Of a stretch of DNA of 64,000 bases, positions 1 through 7,770 are shown in pieces. A program made the translations under genes and the position numbers. Origin of the DNA: Sporosarcina cascadiensis (GTDB lineage: Bacteria > Bacillota > Bacilli > Bacillales_A > Planococcaceae); contig NZ_WHVV01000006.1 of assembly GCF_009650995.1 (NCBI RefSeq), positions 62,001-126,000 of the forward strand. The letters run 5' to 3'. The first letter of the stretch is position 1. The number at the start of each line of letters is the position of its first letter. The notes under the pieces are model-generated. The model was not told where the DNA came from. It was given only the letters and a program-made list of their open reading frames with translations, and did no database searches.

Positions 1-516
1 CCGTTTCTTCCCGGCGATTCCTTACTGTTCGCAGGAGGAGCATTTGCAGCAGTAGATGCTTTTAATATTTGGCTGCTTGTCGCAGTCTTCTTTGTAGCAG
101 CCGTATTAGGTGATACAGTAAACTACCATATCGGACGCAAAGTCGGAATGTCGATACCGCCAAACAGCTGGCTGGGAAAAGTCATCAATAAAGAAAAAAT
201 GAAAGCTGCAGAAGAGTTCTTTAACAAGCATGGTGGGAAGACGATCCTGATTGCTCGCTTCATGCCATTTGTCCGGACGTTCGCCCCATTCGTAGCAGGC
301 GCAAGCCGAATGAACTACAGATACTTTGCATTCTACAACATCGTCGGCGCAGCGGTTTGGGTAGGATTATGCACATTGCTTGGGTATTTATTTGGTAATA
401 TTCCTATCATTAAAGAGAACTTTTCGACAGTATTGCTGGCAATCATCTTTTTATCCGTTTTGCCTGCACTGATTGGTGTAGTGAAAAATAAATTCGGTAG
501 CCAGCCTGCACGGTGA
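1..516 (+). CDS. DedA family membrane protein (5' end outside window)
   Basis: The reading frame is open from base 1 and has no start inside the window, so only the C-terminal ~171 residues are present. The first residues, PFLPGDSLLFAGGAFAA, followed by GDTVNYHIGRKVG and later RFMPFVRTFAPFVAGASRM, are the conserved blocks of the DedA/SNARE-associated family. DedA proteins are polytopic inner-membrane proteins linked to lipid-carrier (undecaprenyl phosphate) or phospholipid translocation and to envelope homeostasis. Hydrophobic segments are visible in the N-terminal part, around residues 115-135 and near the C-terminus. The region after the stop contains an inverted repeat. Which DedA paralogue this is cannot be told from the fragment. 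Confidence 0.9.
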   Translation, partial: PFLPGDSLLFAGGAFAAVDAFNIWLLVAVFFVAAVLGDTVNYHIGRKVGMSIPPNSWLGKVINKEKMKAAEEFFNKHGGKTILIARFMPFVRTFAPFVAGASRMNYRYFAFYNIVGAAVWVGLCTLLGYLFGNIPIIKENFSTVLLAIIFLSVLPALIGVVKNKFGSQPAR

Positions 517-529
517 CAAAGACTTTGAC

Positions 530-598
530 GGTGCCTGTGCGCCATGCAATCTGGGAACTATTCTGAATTGTTTCTAATTTGTGTGGCGCACAGGCACC
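530..598. repeat. Perfect 15-bp inverted repeat with 39-nt loop
   Basis: GGTGCCTGTGCGCCA at 530-544 is perfectly complementary to TGGCGCACAGGCACC at 584-598. It sits between the converging DedA and YaiI genes, so it could act as a bidirectional terminator, but there is no strong T-run on either side. The arms are GC-rich compared with the loop, which suggests an independent intergenic palindromic element. Confidence 0.7.
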
Positions 599-600
599 AT

Positions 601-1038
601 TTAAATCTTCCTGCACATTTCTCGCAAACTTGCAGTGAATCCTTCTGTTTGCTCTGCCGTTCGTTTCTTTGGACCGCGCAGGCGTCCGCCGGCTCTGCGA
701 ATCTTTTGCGCCTGGTGTCTGGCGGAAAGAAGCTGGTCGATATTGTCGTTCGTGTACCATCTGCCGTTCTGGTCGATCGGCAACCCTTGTTTGGCCAGTG
801 CCATAGCTGCCAGACCGTAGTCTTGTGTTATCACGATATCGCCTTTCTTAATCCGGTTGACGAGCACGAAATCTACCGCATCCGCACCTTTAGAAACAGT
901 GATGGTTTCTGCACCCTCCCTATGCATTTCATGTGCTGTATCGCAAATCAGCACACAGGGCAGGTTGAATTCATTAGCAATCGCGATGGTTTCATTGATT
1001 ACAGGACAGCCGTCTGCGTCCACTAAAATTGTTGTCAC
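601..1038 (-). CDS. YaiI/YqxD family protein (DUF188, UPF0178)
   Basis: This 145-residue protein begins VTTILVDADGCPV; the DADGCPV motif with the early acidic residues is the hallmark of the YaiI/YqxD family, whose fold is PIN/NYN-nuclease-like but whose cellular role is not established. The frame extends upstream to 1110, but a GTG at 1038 preceded by AAGGAGAAG at a proper distance is the likely start. Further family blocks are GDIVITQDYGLAAMAL and the C-terminal RLRGPKKRT. The gene converges with DedA across the inverted repeat at 530-598. Family assignment is firm; a nuclease activity is only inferred from fold. Confidence 0.88.
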   Translation of the reverse strand: MTTILVDADGCPVINETIAIANEFNLPCVLICDTAHEMHREGAETITVSKGADAVDFVLVNRIKKGDIVITQDYGLAAMALAKQGLPIDQNGRWYTNDNIDQLLSARHQAQKIRRAGGRLRGPKKRTAEQTEGFTASLREMCRKI

Positions 1039-1128
1039 ACTTTTCTTCTCCTTCCGATCTCTTTCAATAGGTTTAGTATAACAAATTTCGGGTATGGTAA
1101 GGGAAAACAAGAGACAGAGGGTGACAAT

Positions 1129-1365
1129 ATGGCTGATTTACCTGAAAACGAGAAGACTACTATTGAAGAACGTGAAGAGTATGGACGGAAAATCGAAGCA
1201 CGCAATGATTCCCTGGAGAACAAGGAAGTACTGCCGGAGACGAGAGCATTGGCAGATCACGAGATTCCGCCGCCGTTGACGGAAGAGGAAATCCGAGCAA
1301 AAGTCGGCGATCTGAATTACAAAAACGCCAATGATGATAATGCACCGACTGCTATTAATAGCTGA
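1129..1365 (+). CDS. Small acidic hydrophilic protein, unknown function
   Basis: A 78-residue ORF starts at ATG 1129 behind GAGGGTGAC. It is rich in Glu, Asp and Lys, has no hydrophobic segment and no cysteine, and looks largely disordered or helical. It lies divergently from the YaiI gene, with about 90 bp between starts, and upstream of a small membrane-protein gene. I do not recognise a family. The good ribosome site and the codon pattern favour a real gene over a chance ORF. Confidence 0.6.
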   Translation: MADLPENEKTTIEEREEYGRKIEARNDSLENKEVLPETRALADHEIPPPLTEEEIRAKVGDLNYKNANDDNAPTAINS

Positions 1366-1482
1366 TGAGATGAATACTTTATGCAATAGGGGCATCTTGG
1401 ATGTTCCTTTTTTGTGTTGAATTGAAACCTAATGACCGTGAACTCCGTATATTTCATATAACTTACAATGGAGTGATCGTCA

Positions 1483-1638
1483 ATGAATGAAGGATATTTT
1501 GTCGGATGGGGAACGCTGGCACTGATCAACGCGGTACTGGCACAAGGGAAAAATCGAAGCGGCTTGAATTGGTTCATCATTTCGCTTGTGATCGGCCCAA
1601 TTGCTACGCTCAGCTTAGCACTCTTTGATAAAAAATGA
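1483..1638 (+). CDS. Small membrane protein (51 aa), unknown
   Basis: ATG at 1483 follows GGAGTGATCGTCA and opens a 51-codon frame ending at TGA 1636-1638. The protein has one or two hydrophobic stretches (GWGTLALINAVLA and NWFIISLVIGPIATLSLAL) and ends in DKK, so it is probably a small inner-membrane protein of one or two segments. It lies 44 bp upstream of the aminopeptidase gene in the same direction. No family is recognised. Confidence 0.5.
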   Translation: MNEGYFVGWGTLALINAVLAQGKNRSGLNWFIISLVIGPIATLSLALFDKK

Positions 1639-1682
1639 TAAACTGTTTAGGAAACCGAAATAACGAGGGGAGTTACTGACAC

Positions 1683-3050
1683 ATGCAAATGAACGCAGAA
1701 ATTTTATTCTCAACTGATGGAAAAGTAACAAAGAATCAATTGGTGAAACAACTGACAGAGAACGAAACGGGAGGCTATTCCTCACTCGTTCTGGAGGGAA
1801 GACTGGCAGTGATCATCAAGGATAAAAAGTGGAAGACATTAGAAGACATCCGCAGTATGGCAGGTGAAATATCTCGTGACCTGGCTGCGCGGAAAGTGGA
1901 GTCTGCCACGATCAAAGCGGATCAAATAGGGAAGAAATGGTCGTCTGGAGAAGAAGCAGTGACCGCGTTTGTGGAAGGCTGGCATCTTGGGGCGTATCAT
2001 TTCGACCGCTACCAATCCAAAAAAGCGAATCCTTTAACGAAACTGGAGGTCGCCGGGGCAGATCAGGAAGCTGTGAAAACAGGGGCTGTCCGTGCAGAAG
2101 CGATGAAATTCTCACGTGATCTGATGAATGAATTATCAGATGTTCTGAATCCCGAGACGTATCCTGGAGTGCTGAAAGATTATTTCAAAGGCACGAAAGT
2201 AAAAGTTGAAGTGCTAGGCAAGAAGGAAATTGAAGAGCGCGAGATGAACGGCGTCCTGACAGTTTGCCGCGGCAGTAAATATGAGCCTTCATTTGTTGAG
2301 ATGACTTTGCAGACTGATGCTTCCAAGCCTCTTGTCGCGCTGGTCGGGAAAGGTGTCACCTATGATTCAGGCGGTATCAGCTTGAAAGGCGGCCGCGATG
2401 ACAGTGATATGCGGATGGATATGGGCGGTTCTGCTGCAGTGTGCGGCGCGATGTCACTTCTTGCATATTCAGATGCGAAAGTAAATGTAGTGGCATTGAT
2501 CCCAATGGTGGAAAATACACCGGGACCGGATGCCGTTATGCCGGGTGAAGTCATTCAATACAAAAACGGCATCAGCGTACAGGTTGGGAATACCGACGCA
2601 GAAGGCCGCTTGATTTTGGCGGACGGATTAATACGTGCGAAGGAATTGGACGCGGAATACACAGTCGATATTGCTACATTGACCGGCGCAGTAGTGAGCG
2701 CGCTCGGCACGGAAATCGGCGGTGTCTTCGGCGATGAAGATCTGGCGTATAAAATGAAAAAAATCGGTGATCAGAACGGTGATTTCGTCTGGCCGCTGCC
2801 GTTGGTGGATGTCTATGATGAGTCGCTGACCAGTGCTTACGCGGATATCAACAATATCAGCTCGATGTCGGAGGCGGGCTCGATCACAGCAGGACTGTTC
2901 CTGCGCAAGTTCGCGCCTGAGAAAAACTGGCTGCATGTCGATATGGCAGGCGTCATGGATAAGCAGAAGGCGAAGGGCTATTATACGAAGTCTGCAACCG
3001 GCTTTGGTGCCCGATTGCTTGCGGATTATACAGTTTCATTGACTAAATAA
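1683..3050 (+). CDS. Leucyl aminopeptidase family protein (M17)
   Basis: The 455-residue protein carries the M17 metal-binding and catalytic signature: VGKGVTYDSGGISLK, the DMGGSAAV block, and NTDAEGRLILADGL. These supply the Lys, Asp and Glu ligands of the two-metal site. M17 enzymes are cytoplasmic, usually hexameric exopeptidases that remove N-terminal residues such as Leu during peptide turnover. The N-terminal ~150 residues form the poorly conserved first domain, and the total length is a little shorter than the ~500 residues of E. coli PepA. The start follows GAGGGGAG. A strong terminator follows, so the gene is probably transcribed alone or with the two small genes upstream. Confidence 0.92.
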   Translation: MQMNAEILFSTDGKVTKNQLVKQLTENETGGYSSLVLEGRLAVIIKDKKWKTLEDIRSMAGEISRDLAARKVESATIKADQIGKKWSSGEEAVTAFVEGWHLGAYHFDRYQSKKANPLTKLEVAGADQEAVKTGAVRAEAMKFSRDLMNELSDVLNPETYPGVLKDYFKGTKVKVEVLGKKEIEEREMNGVLTVCRGSKYEPSFVEMTLQTDASKPLVALVGKGVTYDSGGISLKGGRDDSDMRMDMGGSAAVCGAMSLLAYSDAKVNVVALIPMVENTPGPDAVMPGEVIQYKNGISVQVGNTDAEGRLILADGLIRAKELDAEYTVDIATLTGAVVSALGTEIGGVFGDEDLAYKMKKIGDQNGDFVWPLPLVDVYDESLTSAYADINNISSMSEAGSITAGLFLRKFAPEKNWLHVDMAGVMDKQKAKGYYTKSATGFGARLLADYTVSLTK

Positions 3051-3060
3051 AGAATGACAG

Positions 3061-3105
3061 GTTGTCCAGAAAGCCGGAAATCGAGGCTTTTTGGACAACT
3101 TTTTT
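3061..3105 (+). terminator. Rho-independent terminator of the aminopeptidase gene
   Basis: A 15-bp stem, GTTGTCCAGAAAGCC (3061-3075) with GGCTTTTTGGACAAC (3085-3099), is followed by six T residues. Confidence 0.9.
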
Positions 3106-3112
3106 ATGTGGA

Positions 3113-3215
3113 TAATCATTAGATTCGGGTTTGTGATCATAGACACCGGTCATCCGCTCATACTCGCACTCAGCTTGATCATAAACTCCTTGCCTTTGAT
3201 CATAGGGAAATGACA
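3113..3215. repeat. Degenerate 21-bp tandem repeat (about four units)
   Basis: The palindromic octamer TGATCATA occurs at 3134, 3176 and 3197, spacings of 42 and 21 bp, with a diverged unit (CGCTCATACTCG) filling the missing position. Read on the minus strand in one frame, the units give a seven-residue periodicity: YDQRQGV, YDQAECE, YERMTGV, YDHKPES. That frame has no convincing start codon or ribosome site, so this is either a relict coding repeat or a non-coding element. The rest of the 3106-3470 gap shows no gene. Confidence 0.6.
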
Positions 3216-3470
3216 GATTACTTAATCACAGTAATTTTGCTGTCTTCCGGATAAGCACAGCAGGTAGTTCATCGTAATTTATCTTAAGCTGTTGTTTGTT
3301 CGTGCACTTGGATTGTTAATACGTGTCCTAACGTACCTGTTTTAAAAATTTTATTGAGTCATCATTAATACATCAAATCTTTCTCGAATGAAGTTATTGC
3401 CAGACCGGCAGAATACGCAACACATCTGCTGCAGTATTTTCACTGATATTATCGATTAATTCATTCATGT

Positions 3471-3905
3471 TCATCTCTCTACCTGCCCTGCATGCGGTTC
3501 GTAATGCTTTTTCACTTCGCTATATACCTCGAGCGCTGTCTCATAAAAGTTACTATCCGGCGCGAGCACGTACGTTTTTTCAGTGTCTCCTAAATTAAAA
3601 TTTCCTGTATTATCAACTTGCACGCTGCCTGATATTTGGTCATTATGAATGAACGTAATAAAAATGGACTGCTCATCATTTACCGGTTCGTCAACTTCAT
3701 CGGTATACTTGATTTCATTATAGGCATTTGTGAGCTCTTGAATCATGTCAGTGTCTAGATTTTCCTGAGCTTCAAATGATTCTTCGAGCATTCCAATCGT
3801 AAAGTAATCAGCTTTTAGCTGTGTCATTTGAGAATCATGCGCACATCCGCCGACCATTAAAAACAGCAAGAAGACACTGCATATTACGATATATCTCTTC
3901 AACAT
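3471..3905 (-). CDS. Small lipoprotein, unknown function
   Basis: The frame encodes about 144 residues starting MLKRYIVICSVFLLFLM and a lipobox-like VGGC, so it is very likely a signal-peptidase II processed lipoprotein anchored outside the membrane. The mature part is acidic and without cysteines, with a mix of helix and strand (for example FITFIHNDQISGSVQV). ATG at 3905 is chosen because GAGGTGA lies at the right distance; an in-frame GTG two codons upstream overlaps that site. It is divergent from the sigma-factor gene, and may be functionally linked to it, but nothing proves this. Family not recognised. Confidence 0.75.
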   Translation of the reverse strand: MLKRYIVICSVFLLFLMVGGCAHDSQMTQLKADYFTIGMLEESFEAQENLDTDMIQELTNAYNEIKYTDEVDEPVNDEQSIFITFIHNDQISGSVQVDNTGNFNLGDTEKTYVLAPDSNFYETALEVYSEVKKHYEPHAGQVER

Positions 3906-4215
3906 TTTCACCTCGAAATGATATTTTTAAAAACCCGCTATTACTTTAATAGAATATTCCTGACGTATTGCGCGTTTTCTTTTTCGGTACCCAGATTTAC
4001 TCCGAGTATATAGTCACCTGTTTTTACCGTCAAACAAAAACCTCGATTGTCACGTATTTTCCCATTTACAGGGCAAACTGCATGCGAATTCGAAGTAATT
4101 CACCATGGTTACGCTTTATCGTTTATCTGAATTTCATTCAATATTTGTTTTTGTTTTAATATCGTGACGAATCCGTTTGGTTTTACGTCTAAGTATAGAG
4201 AAAGAGGTGAACGTT
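3906..4215. other. Divergent intergenic region (310 bp), no gene seen
   Basis: This gap separates the lipoprotein (minus) from the sigma factor (plus) and should hold both promoters. A TGACGA / CGTCTA pair separated by 16 bp at about 4165-4191 faintly resembles an ECF-type promoter, which would fit autoregulation, but the match to the -35 consensus is poor. Nothing else is recognisable. Confidence 0.3.
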
Positions 4216-4737
4216 TTGAACGATGAGGAACTCGGCAGGTGGTTTAATGAATACGGTGAATCCATTTTAAGTTACATACTATTGATGGTAAGGGATTACC
4301 AGCAGGCAGAGGATTTAACACAGGACACATTTTTAAAAGCTTATAAAAATTATCATTTATTCGAGGGAAACTCGGCACTGAAAACATGGCTGTTCTCGAT
4401 TGCATACAATGTGACACAAGATCATTTCAGAAAAAAGCACCCGTTGCAGTATTATTTAGGATTAACGATGACGGAGAAAGATTATATGCCAATCCCGGAA
4501 CAAATTGTAGCCATGCATGATCAGACGGAACAGTTGTATTCGATTATTCAGCAATTAAAGCCATCTTACCGGCATGTCATTATTTTAAGGAAACTGAAAG
4601 AGTTTTCTACAGCAGAAACCGCAGGCATTTTAAATTGGTCTGAAAGTAAAGTGAAAATGACGTTAAAAAGAGCGTTGGCTGAATTGAAAATCGAATTGCA
4701 AAAAGGAGGATTCAGCTATGAAAGATTCATTGGATGA
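4216..4737 (+). CDS. ECF-type RNA polymerase sigma factor
   Basis: The 173-residue protein has sigma region 2 (EDLTQDTFLKAYKN, then SALKTWLFSIAYNVTQDHFR) and a C-terminal region 4 helix-turn-helix (FSTAETAGILNWSESKVKM), with nothing between that looks like region 3. That two-domain build is the extracytoplasmic-function group. TTG at 4216 is the likely start, since AAAGAGGTGA lies upstream at normal spacing; the frame could run back to a TTG at 4177. It overlaps the next gene by 20 bp, the usual arrangement for a sigma factor and its membrane anti-sigma factor. Its target genes cannot be told from this window. Confidence 0.9.
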   Translation: MNDEELGRWFNEYGESILSYILLMVRDYQQAEDLTQDTFLKAYKNYHLFEGNSALKTWLFSIAYNVTQDHFRKKHPLQYYLGLTMTEKDYMPIPEQIVAMHDQTEQLYSIIQQLKPSYRHVIILRKLKEFSTAETAGILNWSESKVKMTLKRALAELKIELQKGGFSYERFIG

Positions 4738-5770
4738 GCAGTTACATCATCTGCAGGAAGAGCTGCGGATAACGGAAGAGTCTAAAAGGCAGTTACAAAA
4801 CAAAATTATGCATAGCATACATAGCCGCAAGCAACATAAATCGAGACCGTATCTCTGGGCTGCAGCGGCAATTTGCCTGGCCATCATATTCATGTCTCCA
4901 TTTTATTCAACTACCATGGCGGGACTGGCTGCTAAAATTTCTCCGATATCAATTACACCAGGCATCGCAGACAGTGATGACAACTCAGGTCTGACATCTC
5001 AACTTTATCAGTTAGTGGAAGGGGAAGGATATGAAGTGAATTCTGTAGGGGTATTGCCTTCTCCCGATACCATTGAAATCTCGCTTGTACTAAATGAATT
5101 TTCATTACAGTATGCAAAACAGCAACTGGAACCAAAGATCATGAACTTTCTCTCAGATAACGGTTATGACAGTTACGAAATAAAAATCCTGAAAGCAAAT
5201 GAGAAATTTTTGCCAGATCGTGCGGATAAAACTAATGATCTGTATGATCAGGTACGTGAAATTGTAAAAGAAATATTTACTTCGTATGGATATGCAGAAG
5301 AAACAGAATATGAATTGGCAGGCTTAAAAACCTCATTGTTTTCAAATGTTGTGACACTGGACATGCCTGATCATATTAAGGAGAAAAATAAAATTGTAGC
5401 AAGTATTGAAAAGGAGCTAAAGACTCAAAAACTAAAAGTGAAAAAAATTGAAGTGAATTCATTCAATCTGGAACATCGACAGCAAGATAATCGCTGGGCT
5501 TATATGGTTTCAGATATAAATGAAGCTTTGGCAGGAAAGTCAGTTTATAAACTGGCGGGGATTTCGTATATGGTGAGAGAAGGACGGTCGTATGTGACGA
5601 TTAAAACAGAGCTGGATAGCCGAACGTCTGACGAAATATTGGAAGAGATTGAAAGAGCGATCCGAGAGTATTTGTCGCTGCCGGACATACAAGAGATTAT
5701 TCTAAATGATAAGTATGCGATCCAGTTAGTAAATTCAGATGAAGAATTGCTTGTTGAAATAAAGAACTAA
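4718..5770 (+). CDS. Probable anti-sigma factor, single-pass membrane protein (DUF4030-like)
   Basis: The start ATG follows AAAAGGAGG inside the end of the sigma gene. The 350-residue protein has a short charged cytoplasmic part (residues 1-43), one transmembrane segment (about 45-65, LWAAAAICLAIIFMSP) and a long extracytoplasmic part with repeated alpha/beta units. There is no HxxxCxxC zinc motif, so it is not a ZAS-type anti-sigma factor. The overlap with the sigma gene and the topology support a role in holding the sigma factor at the membrane until an envelope signal arrives. The large outer domain resembles what is annotated as DUF4030 in Bacillus; I recall this rather than having checked it. 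Confidence 0.7.
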   Translation: MKDSLDEQLHHLQEELRITEESKRQLQNKIMHSIHSRKQHKSRPYLWAAAAICLAIIFMSPFYSTTMAGLAAKISPISITPGIADSDDNSGLTSQLYQLVEGEGYEVNSVGVLPSPDTIEISLVLNEFSLQYAKQQLEPKIMNFLSDNGYDSYEIKILKANEKFLPDRADKTNDLYDQVREIVKEIFTSYGYAEETEYELAGLKTSLFSNVVTLDMPDHIKEKNKIVASIEKELKTQKLKVKKIEVNSFNLEHRQQDNRWAYMVSDINEALAGKSVYKLAGISYMVREGRSYVTIKTELDSRTSDEILEEIERAIREYLSLPDIQEIILNDKYAIQLVNSDEELLVEIKN

Positions 5771-5818
5771 TCATGAACAGGGAGACCACTGTAAATTGCA
5801 GCGGTCACTTTCTTGTCA

Positions 5819-6244
5819 CTACTCTGCACGATATCTTCTTTTATTCATGACTAACAGCAGGTGATAATAGATATTAGCTGCAACAAAGCCCATCAATGCA
5901 TAGGAAAAGATAATGGATGCGGGATGGTAGACAGGCATTAGAACGAAAATAAAGGCCGTGCCGGCAAGAAGCCCTGTCACTGAATAGACAACCATTTTTT
6001 TCAGATATCGGACTTTTGCTGAATGTAGTGTTGTACGTTCAATGATATTATCAATCAGGATAGAAACAGGTATACCAATTACAAGAAAAACAGGACCAGA
6101 ATATAAGAGTACAAAAGCAAACGTCTCGAAAAAACCGAAATAATAAACATTCGCTTCACGCTGGGAATCAGGTATATACGAAATAGATGAGTAAATAATT
6201 GCAAATACAATCGCTGCCAATACTGCCGCTGTAAATCTTTTCAT
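5819..6244 (-). CDS. Four-TM membrane protein, unknown function
   Basis: ATG at 6244 follows GAGGAGGTACCACAC, which marks the start clearly even though the frame is open further upstream. The 141-residue product has about four hydrophobic segments (residues 5-22, 36-60, 82-105, 112-130) separated by short charged loops such as NNIIERTTLHSAKVRYLKK-like basic stretches. It stands alone, convergent with the sigma/anti-sigma pair. No family is recognised. Confidence 0.7.
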   Translation of the reverse strand: MKRFTAAVLAAIVFAIIYSSISYIPDSQREANVYYFGFFETFAFVLLYSGPVFLVIGIPVSILIDNIIERTTLHSAKVRYLKKMVVYSVTGLLAGTAFIFVLMPVYHPASIIFSYALMGFVAANIYYHLLLVMNKRRYRAE

Positions 6245-6335
6245 GTGTGGTACCTCCTCTGGTTCCTGCATCAATTCTATCATAATATAATATGGGGATT
6301 TTGATAGCAAACATGAGGGATTCTTTAAATCGCAT

Positions 6336-6368
6336 AAAAAAAAGAGGGGAAGCAAAACTTCCTCTCTT
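6336..6368 (-). terminator. Terminator of the CDF-hypothetical-methyltransferase operon
   Basis: On the minus strand an AGAGGAAG / CTTCCCCTCT hairpin is followed by eight T residues (the A-run at 6336-6343). Confidence 0.8.
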
Positions 6369-6373
6369 CTTTC

Positions 6374-7312
6374 CTATGTACACCAAACGACTTCGCGTGA
6401 AAATGTGCCTTTATGCGCAAGGCAGCGGTCTGTGATGGTAAATCCAGCTTCCTTCAGCATTCCGTCGATGTTTTCGATTGTAATGAACAGACAGCCTTTC
6501 GCAAAACGTCTTGCTTCCTTCAAAATTGCCAGCTGCCCTTCAGCCGTAATATGTGTAAACAAATTATAAGGCATATCAATAATTGCCACATCATACTGCT
6601 CGTTCACTTCCGCAATAGGCCCGATTGTTACGTCGCCCTCAAGATCAAAATACGCTATATTTTTCCGTGAACCATAGACAACAAGCGGATTAATATCGCG
6701 TCCTTCAATTTGAATGCCCATTGATAATGCCTCAACCAGTACCGTACCAATGCCGCAGCATGGATCGATCACCCGCAAGCCTTCGGGGTGAGGCACCGCA
6801 ATATTAACAGCTGCCCGTGCCAGCCGGGTGCCGAGCGCAGTCGAGTACATATGAGGTTTCTGCTGATGCACATGCCAATCAGACAAACTTTCCGTCAGCT
6901 TTCCTGCATACCAGCGATCATTGAGCTGCACAATCCCAATCAATAATTCCGGATCATCCAGCTCAGGCTCACCTGTAATTTGCAGGCCTATTTTGCGCTC
7001 GATCTCCCGGCGTTTCGCATGACCGATCTTCGGCGTGCCGGTGAGTTCCATGTCATTTAAACAGGCAGTCTTGAATGTTTGCTCCACAGCTAATTCAGCG
7101 GCCTGCTCTGCCAATGAATCCAATGTATTTCCCTGAATCCACACTTCAAGTCTTTCCTTGATGAATGGACTGCGTGACGGATTGATCTCGACATCGCTTA
7201 TTAGAATATTATCCTGCACGTCACTTCCGAAAAAAGCACGCATTTCCATCCGGCATAATTCCTGTTCATCGCGATGCCGGATATACGTATAGATAAACTG
7301 TGATGCTGCCAC
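6374..7312 (-). CDS. TRM11-like SAM-dependent RNA methyltransferase
   Basis: A 312-residue protein whose C-terminal half is a class I methyltransferase: DPCCGIGTVLVEAL is the SAM-binding loop and DMPYNLF stands at the place of the catalytic DPPY/NPPY motif of N-methyltransferases. The N-terminal ~150 residues are reminiscent of the RNA-binding part of TRM11/THUMP-type tRNA guanosine methyltransferases. The substitution of Met for the first Pro in the motif is a minor oddity. It starts at GTG immediately after the TAA of the upstream gene, so the two are co-transcribed and probably translationally coupled. Substrate unknown; tRNA is the family-based guess. Confidence 0.8.
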   Translation of the reverse strand: MAASQFIYTYIRHRDEQELCRMEMRAFFGSDVQDNILISDVEINPSRSPFIKERLEVWIQGNTLDSLAEQAAELAVEQTFKTACLNDMELTGTPKIGHAKRREIERKIGLQITGEPELDDPELLIGIVQLNDRWYAGKLTESLSDWHVHQQKPHMYSTALGTRLARAAVNIAVPHPEGLRVIDPCCGIGTVLVEALSMGIQIEGRDINPLVVYGSRKNIAYFDLEGDVTIGPIAEVNEQYDVAIIDMPYNLFTHITAEGQLAILKEARRFAKGCLFITIENIDGMLKEAGFTITDRCLAHKGTFSREVVWCT

Positions 7313-7765
7313 TTACTTACCTGCTTTCATTTGGCTGAGGCCGCCGAGCACTCTATGGAGAAGCTGAAGAGTCTCTTGAATTGTCATGGATTCATCAAAT
7401 CCTTTAATTGGATCAAGAGGCATATTCACTTCCCACAGTCCTTCATTGTCAGAGAAGGAGATGCTGAAACCCAGTAATTGCTGCTGCAGCTGTTCTTCAA
7501 TGAATGAACGGATGGCTTCGCTCTCTTTTTTTCTGCCCTGCAAACCGAACAGCGCCATATATGTTCCGAAAATATCATCCACTTCGAGCACGAGCGAATC
7601 GACTTTATATTCTTCAAAGTCCGGAGACGCTACATAGAAAAATTCTGGTAGGTTTGATTTCAGATAGGATATCGGTTGCTGTAAAAAATGTTCATCTGCT
7701 TCACGGAGCATTTCTTCCGTTTCCTTTGCGCAGATTTCTAATGTCTCAATTGTTAATGGATTCAT
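7313..7765 (-). CDS. Conserved-looking hypothetical protein between CDF transporter and methyltransferase
   Basis: ATG at 7765 follows GAGGAGTGAAC; the longer frame begins inside that ribosome site. The 150-residue product is acidic, soluble and predicted mixed helix/strand, with no cysteine cluster, signal peptide or recognised motif. It begins 5 bp after the stop of the CDF gene and ends flush with the start of the methyltransferase gene, so the three genes form one operon. I do not recognise the family and the neighbours do not point to one function. Confidence 0.7.
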   Translation of the reverse strand: MNPLTIETLEICAKETEEMLREADEHFLQQPISYLKSNLPEFFYVASPDFEEYKVDSLVLEVDDIFGTYMALFGLQGRKKESEAIRSFIEEQLQQQLLGFSISFSDNEGLWEVNMPLDPIKGFDESMTIQETLQLLHRVLGGLSQMKAGK

Positions 7766-7770
7766 TTTGT

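Noticed and set aside
3106-3213. 35-codon plus-strand ORF after the aminopeptidase terminator
   Set aside because: The ATG directly follows the terminator T-run, there is no ribosome site, and the sequence is the 21-bp repeat.
3113-3215. 21-bp repeats considered as a CRISPR array
   Set aside because: Units are contiguous with no spacers, are degenerate, and no cas genes are nearby.
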